36,384 nt of DNA. Source: Planctomycetales bacterium (lineage in GTDB: Bacteria; Planctomycetota; Planctomycetia; Pirellulales; Pirellulaceae). The notes under the pieces were generated by a model. That model saw nothing but the letters and a program-made list of their open reading frames with translations, had not been told where the DNA came from and made no database searches. Shown here one piece after another: positions 32,205-36,384 of the stretch; the stretch's first letter is position 1; the number at the start of each line of letters is the position of its first letter. A program made the translations under genes and the position numbers. The DNA lies in assembly GCA_020426845.1 (NCBI GenBank), contig JAGQPF010000126.1:1-36384 (forward strand), in the 5' to 3' direction.

Positions 32205-34637
32205 ATGGACGCAAGGATGCGAGAGATGCCAACAGCAGGCGAAACCGGGGCTGGCTTGTCCCTTGTCATTCCCGCTTTCAATGAGGCGGAGGTTATCGAG
32301 CAGGCGGTCACCGAGGCCACCTGCGCACTGGCGGGGCTGGTCCCCCAGTACGAGATCCTGGTAGTAGATGATGGAAGCACCGATGCAACATCCGCCCTTG
32401 TGGAGAAGATCTGCCAGCGTGATTCGCGCGTGAAGTTGATCCGCCATGTAGAGAATCAAGGCTACGGTGCTGCGCTGCGCACGGGCTTTGCGGCTGCCAC
32501 CGGCGACTTGGTGGCATTCACCGACGCCGACTGCCAATTTGATCTGTCGGAGCTGGACCGATTCCTGCTGCTCGCGCGAAGCTATGACGCTGTGTGCGGT
32601 TATCGCATCGACCGGAAAGATGGCTGGCTGCGATGTTTGTATTCGGTGGTTTACAACCTGATCGTGCGGCTGCTATTGGGAATCCGCGTTCGGGACGTGG
32701 ATTGTGCGTTGAAGGTGTTTCGCCGGGAATGTCTGCTCAAGACAACCATTGGAACGGAAGGCTTCCTGGTTAATTCCGATCTGTTGACCCAAATTCGCCG
32801 TGCTGGGGGCAGCATCGTCGAAGTTGGGGTCTCGCATCGACCTCGCGCCGCTGGTCGGAGCACCGTATCGGTGCGCCATGTCCCCGTCGTGCTCACGTCG
32901 TTGACCCGGTATTGGTGGAATCAATTGCAGTTTCCCGCGAGTGGGCAAGCGGCAACGGCGCCCTCGTCCGATGGCGAGCACCGGCGATTGGGGCAGTTGC
33001 AATGGGCCCTGCTGGCAATCGCCTGTTTCTTTGTGTTGGTCAATCTCGGCTACCCGTTGATCGACCGCGACGAGACTCGATATGCCGAGATACCTCGTGA
33101 AATGCTGGCCACGGGCGACTGGGTGTTGCCAACGTTGAACTTTAAAACCTACTACGACAAGCCGCCGATGCTCTACTGGTTGGTGGCTGCCAGCTACTCG
33201 GTGTTCGGAGTGAACGAGACGGCGGCGCGCCTCGTGCCGGCTCTTGCTGCGCTGGGGACATTGTTGTTGGTGATGTGGTTTGGCAATCGGCACTTTGGCC
33301 GCCGAGTGGGTCTGGCCTCCGGGGTCGTGCTGATGTTGACGGTGGGCTTCGCGTTTTGCAGTCGCTACCTGCTGATCGACGGAGTGCTGACTTTCTTCGT
33401 GACTGCGGCGCTGATGTCGGCCTATGAGGCTGTGTGCGGTGAACGGTTTCGCTGGAGGTGGTGGTTGGCGGCCTCCGTGTGCTGCGGCTTGGGCTTTCTG
33501 ACGAAGGGGCCACTGGCGATTGTGCTGCTGTTGCCGATCGTGGTTGCGCATGCCTGGCTGACACAAGGTGCGGCCAAGGTACGCTGGTTTCATGTTGCCG
33601 GACTGTTTGCGATGGTCGGCGTGATGGCGATGCCCTGGATGGTCGCTGTCACGTTGAGGGACGATACGTTTCTCCGGGAGTTCTTTGTTAACCACAATAT
33701 CCGTCGGTTTGCGGGGCAATACCACGCTCGCCCTGTCTGGTACTTTCTCCCCGTTTTGCTAGTGGGCGGATTCCCTTGGTCGTTTCTGGCTGTCCCGCTG
33801 ACTCGGCACCTGGCCAGCCGCAGCCACGCCTCGTCACGACCGCCGGTCATCGGATTTCTCTGCCTTTGGGCCGCCTGGATGCTCGCATTCTTTTCGGCTT
33901 CTCGCTGCAAACTGCCAACCTATCTGTTGCCCACCGTGCCCGCGTTCGCCTTGCTGTTGGGATCCTATGTCAGTCGTTTGATTCGATTGGCGCCCTGCTT
34001 GGATCGCTGGGAGCCGGCGGCCTGTGTCCGCTCCGCTCGCGGTGTCTCGCTGACCATTTGCTTCGTGTCGTTGGCGGCGATCGGTTACGCGAGCTGGAGC
34101 GGCAAAGCGGAGGGAGTTGCGGTTGGAGCCGGGCTGGTGTGGGGGGCAGCGTTGCTGTGTGGTATCTGTCTCGTGGCGGCTTCCAGGCGTCTGGGCCGTC
34201 TCGCCTGGGTGACAACGCCGGCGCTGGCGATGGTGGTGCTGGCGCTAATCCTGCATCAAGTCGTGCCGTCCTACAGCCAATCGCAAACCATCTTGGCAAG
34301 CCCCAATCCCGTGACTGCGGGTGTTGATTGGAGCGACGCGGTGCCAATCGCCACCGTGGCTCACGAATTCTCCGAGGTGCCATTCTATTTGCGACGCGAT
34401 GACATCAAGAACATCGGCCAGCGGGACGACGCGACGCTGGGCGACTTTGTGCGCAGCCATCCGTCCGCGTTGCTCGTGGTGGACCGCCACGTCGCGATCG
34501 AGGAGTTGCGGAGTCATTTGCCGACTGGCGCATCGCTGACCCTCCTGGGCGCGCGCGGCCCCGCTCAGCTCATTCGCGCGGAGAACGCTGGAGCGAATGT
34601 GGCGAGGCATTCAAGCGGAGGAGAATGGAAGCGTTAA
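32205..34637 (+). CDS. ArnC-like GT2 fused to ArnT-like (PMT_2/GT83) glycosyltransferase
   Basis: An 810-aa bifunctional-looking protein. The N-terminal part is a GT2 polyprenyl-phosphate sugar transferase (LSLVIPAFNEAEVIEQAV, EILVVDDGSTDATSALVEKI, and the metal-binding FTDADCQFDLSELDRFLLL), like ArnC/DPM1. The second part (from about residue 265) is a multi-TM PMT_2 / ArnT-type lipid-sugar transferase with GYPLIDRDETRYAEIPREML, NFKTYYDKPPMLYWLVAASY and RYLLIDGVLTFFVTAALMSA, about ten TM segments, and a C-terminal soluble tail. It could charge a polyprenyl phosphate with a sugar on the inner face and then transfer the sugar to a lipid or protein on the outside. In Arn systems these two steps are separate proteins. 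Start options are ATG at 32124, 32205, 32217 and 32226. It is probably cotranscribed with the PAP2-like gene. Confidence 0.92.
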   Translation: MDARMREMPTAGETGAGLSLVIPAFNEAEVIEQAVTEATCALAGLVPQYEILVVDDGSTDATSALVEKICQRDSRVKLIRHVENQGYGAALRTGFAAATGDLVAFTDADCQFDLSELDRFLLLARSYDAVCGYRIDRKDGWLRCLYSVVYNLIVRLLLGIRVRDVDCALKVFRRECLLKTTIGTEGFLVNSDLLTQIRRAGGSIVEVGVSHRPRAAGRSTVSVRHVPVVLTSLTRYWWNQLQFPASGQAATAPSSDGEHRRLGQLQWALLAIACFFVLVNLGYPLIDRDETRYAEIPREMLATGDWVLPTLNFKTYYDKPPMLYWLVAASYSVFGVNETAARLVPALAALGTLLLVMWFGNRHFGRRVGLASGVVLMLTVGFAFCSRYLLIDGVLTFFVTAALMSAYEAVCGERFRWRWWLAASVCCGLGFLTKGPLAIVLLLPIVVAHAWLTQGAAKVRWFHVAGLFAMVGVMAMPWMVAVTLRDDTFLREFFVNHNIRRFAGQYHARPVWYFLPVLLVGGFPWSFLAVPLTRHLASRSHASSRPPVIGFLCLWAAWMLAFFSASRCKLPTYLLPTVPAFALLLGSYVSRLIRLAPCLDRWEPAACVRSARGVSLTICFVSLAAIGYASWSGKAEGVAVGAGLVWGAALLCGICLVAASRRLGRLAWVTTPALAMVVLALILHQVVPSYSQSQTILASPNPVTAGVDWSDAVPIATVAHEFSEVPFYLRRDDIKNIGQRDDATLGDFVRSHPSALLVVDRHVAIEELRSHLPTGASLTLLGARGPAQLIRAENAGANVARHSSGGEWKR

Positions 34638-34768
34638 CTCCCGGAATGGACCATGTGCGGCCTCTCGATTGATTGTGCGGTACAATCTGCTGTCGATCGC
34701 ATTCTCCATATGCGTCCATTTTAATTGCAGCTCGTTGAAGAACACCTGATCCAGCAAGGATTGGATTC

Positions 34769-35464
34769 ATGGCAAACACCTCCGCACCGCCGAAGTTCTC
34801 CGGTTTCCCGAGTGGCACGCTGCGTTTCCTTCGTGGCTTGCGGCGTGACAACTCGAAGCAGTGGTTCGATGCGCATCGCGCCGACTATGATGCGTTTTAC
34901 GTCGAGGCCGCCAAGGCGTTCGTGGTCGCAGTCGGCGCGAAGTTGGCCAAGCTGTCGCCGGAGTTCGTCGCGGATCCTCGCATCAACGGATCTATCTTTC
35001 GCATCAACAAGGACGTCCGCTTCAGCAAGGACAAGCGACCGTATAAGGACCACTTGGATTTTTCGTTCTGGGAGGGCGGCAAGAAGGCCAGCAGTTCGGC
35101 GCTGTTCTTTCGGGTCAGCCCCGATGGCATTTACATCGGCACAGGCCATCACTCGTGCCCGGAGATGCTCAAGCGTTTTCGAGAGGCCGTCGCCGATCCG
35201 GCGTCCGGCAAGGAGCTGGCCGCCGTGGCCCGGAAGCTGCGAAAGGCGGGGCACAAGCTGGAGGGGGAGCACTACAAGCGAACGCCGCGCGGGTTTGCAG
35301 ACGATGGCCCGGCGGCGGAGTTTCTGCTGCACCAAGGATTGTACGTTGTCGCCGAGGACGCGGCCGAGGCAGCTTGCTCGCCCGAGATTGTGGATCTATG
35401 CCTCCAGCAGTGGCGGGAGACGATGCCGTTGCACCGCTGGTTGACAAAGCACGTTCGAGCGTAG
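34769..35464 (+). CDS. DUF2461 (TIGR02453) family protein
   Basis: A 231-aa cytoplasmic protein of the DUF2461 family, which is widespread but functionally unassigned. Typical motifs are present: GTLRFLRGLRRDNSKQWFDA at the N-terminus, the DPRINGSIFRINKDVRFSKD and KRPYKDHLDF stretch in the centre, ALFFRVSPDGIYIGTGHH, and YKRTPRGFADDGPAAEFL near the end. The length matches the family. ATG 34769 has AAGGA at about eleven bases upstream, acceptable. It lies 131 bp after the glycosyltransferase gene and 21 bp before the TfoX-like gene, so those two small genes may be a unit. No tie to the envelope module is evident. Confidence 0.92.
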   Translation: MANTSAPPKFSGFPSGTLRFLRGLRRDNSKQWFDAHRADYDAFYVEAAKAFVVAVGAKLAKLSPEFVADPRINGSIFRINKDVRFSKDKRPYKDHLDFSFWEGGKKASSSALFFRVSPDGIYIGTGHHSCPEMLKRFREAVADPASGKELAAVARKLRKAGHKLEGEHYKRTPRGFADDGPAAEFLLHQGLYVVAEDAAEAACSPEIVDLCLQQWRETMPLHRWLTKHVRA

Positions 35465-35485
35465 TTAGTTGAACGGAGGAGCGAC

Positions 35486-35818
35486 ATGAGGGAAGCTGAC
35501 GAAGAGTTGATCGCACGCATTCGCCCGTTGATGAAGCGTCGAAAAGGATGCTCGGAGAAGCAGATGTTCGGCGGCATCTGCTTCATGATCAACGGAAACA
35601 TGTGCGCCGGTCCTTGGAAAGGCTCGTTAATCGTGCGGCTCGACAAGCGGCAGCACGAGCAGACTCAGGCCGAGCCGTTCGTCCGGCCGATGGACATTAC
35701 GGGCAAGGTGATGAAGGGCTGGGCCATGGTGGAGCCCGAAGGCATCGCCAGTGATGAGGACTTGAAAGCCTGGCTGGATCGTGCCGTGCAGTTTGCGAGG
35801 TCGCTTCCGGAAAAGTAA
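35486..35818 (+). CDS. TfoX N-terminal domain-like protein
   Basis: A 110-aa protein matching the stand-alone TfoX N-terminal domain: RIRPLMKRRKGCSEKQMFGG, then ICFMINGNMCAGPWKGSLIV and the closing MKGWAMVEPEGIASDEDLKA with WLDRAVQFARSLP. In proteobacteria the two-domain TfoX is a competence regulator; single-domain forms like this one are common, often called TfoX/Sxy family, and have no proven role. ATG 35486 has an excellent GGAGGA (35475-35480). It follows DUF2461 after 21 bp. Downstream begin non-coding repeats. Confidence 0.9.
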   Translation: MREADEELIARIRPLMKRRKGCSEKQMFGGICFMINGNMCAGPWKGSLIVRLDKRQHEQTQAEPFVRPMDITGKVMKGWAMVEPEGIASDEDLKAWLDRAVQFARSLPEK

Positions 35819-35855
35819 CCCAATTCACCGTCGGCAAAGCGTCACATCAACCGCC

Positions 35856-36196
35856 GCATGGGTGAACTCGATACGATGACAAACCCGGGGCGACAAACCT
35901 CGGGGCGGCGCTGCGCTTTCCTCGGCTACGATGAGGAAGGCCTTCAGCCTTCAGATGAACCGCCGCGTGGGCGAACTCGATGCGACGACAAACCCGGGGC
36001 GGCGCTGCGCTTGCCCCGGGCTACGATGTGGAAGGCCTTCAGCCTTCACATGAACCCGTGCATGGGCGAACTCGATACGACGACAAACCCGGGGCGGCGC
36101 TGCGCTTGCCCCGGGCTTCGATGTGGAAGGCCTTCAGCCTTCACATGAACCCGCGCATGGGCGAACTCGATACGACGACAAACCCGGGGCGGCATT
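35856..36196. repeat. 95-109-bp tandem repeat array
   Basis: Four copies begin at 35856, 35965, 36060 and 36155, each starting gc(a/g)tgggcgaactcgat and containing acaaacccggggcggc, cccggggc/gccccggg palindromic arms and a ggaaggccttcagcctt segment. Spacing is 109 then 95 and 95; the first copy has an additional small internal repeat, the last diverges after about 42 bases. Short open frames across it are repeat translations without start signals and are not genes. Confidence 0.93.
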
Positions 36197-36202
36197 GTGT
36201 AC

Positions 36203-36384
36203 GGCGCGGTGTGGCGCGGCAATTCGAACAAGGCCGAAGGCCTTTTTCATCGTAGCCCGGGGAAAGCGAAGCGCTTCCCCGGGATCGGCGTTCGCGGGAC
36301 ATCTTGGCTTTGAATTGGCGCGGTGTGGCGCGGCAATTCGAACAAGGCCGAAGGCCTTTTTCATCGTAGCCCGGGGAAAGCGAA
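36203..36384. repeat. 68-bp direct repeat, period 114, cut by window end
   Basis: The segments 36203-36270 and 36317-36384 are identical over 68 bases (beginning ggcgcggtgtggcgcggc). Each includes ggccgaaggcct and the left arm of a hairpin cccggggaaagcg; the right arm gcttccccggg is visible at 36273-36283 after the first copy. The second copy reaches the last base of the window, so the array goes on. Confidence 0.92.

Noticed and set aside
35858..36255. Small repetitive proteins in the terminal repeat array
   Set aside because: The frames are translations of the DNA repeat without ribosome binding sites, and open frames occur on both strands.

Overview
The window looks like a chromosomal segment of a Planctomycetota bacterium, most likely of the Pirellulales type. 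The evidence is the gene families: two DUF1559 prepilin-like proteins with the H-X9-DG tail, a PSCyt1/DUF1549/DUF1553 plus DUF1501 pair, a small carbohydrate-regulatory-like lipoprotein beside a DUF1559 gene, frequent non-SD starts, high GC and several families of short intergenic GC-rich palindromic repeats. Assignments rest on reading motifs by eye; no database search was run.

Layout. 1-2548 (minus): a CorA-like membrane protein and a six-TM HAMP class III adenylate cyclase, whose 3' end runs into a 15-bp tandem repeat. 2823-4339 (plus): DUF1559 protein and a small lipoprotein. 4652-5239 (plus): a sigma-70-region-4 protein that appears to carry a signal peptide. 5261-10245 (minus): PSCyt1/DUF1549/DUF1553, DUF1501 and ispG in a row, with a 19-bp inverted repeat covering the ispG ribosome binding site and start codon. 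10488-11978 (plus): secreted pectate-lyase-like protein. 12073-12472 (minus): RNase P RNA (rnpB), followed by four 33-bp palindromic repeats. 12786-13340 (minus): TPR protein. 13907-14353 (plus): small membrane protein of unknown function.

14620-21947 (plus) is a seven-gene polyamine-linked membrane operon: DUF4178 double zinc-ribbon protein, a 61-aa membrane peptide ending in GGK, DUF350 protein, membrane-anchored spermidine synthase-like protein, Tat/lipoprotein FAD oxidoreductase, histidine-containing polytopic membrane protein, and AdoMet decarboxylase (speD). SpeD and the SpeE-like enzyme supply polyamine chemistry; the other genes place it at the membrane, but the final product is unknown.

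22183-28484 (plus) is a tripartite heavy-metal-type RND efflux system (TolC-like, lipoprotein adaptor, CusA/CzcA-like pump). The pump carries an in-frame 45-bp duplicated insert. 28537-34637 (plus) is an envelope module: a second DUF1559 protein, a BlaI/MecI repressor, an M56 (BlaR1-like) membrane protease lacking a penicillin sensor, a PAP2-like lipoprotein and a single-chain ArnC/ArnT-like fusion glycosyltransferase. Near-identical ACTAA-TTAGT palindromes precede both the DUF1559 gene and the PAP2 gene, so the BlaI-type repressor probably controls both. The segment ends with DUF2461 and TfoX-N-like genes and two families of long non-coding tandem repeats (35856 to the window end). No tRNA, CRISPR array, transposase or integrase was recognised.
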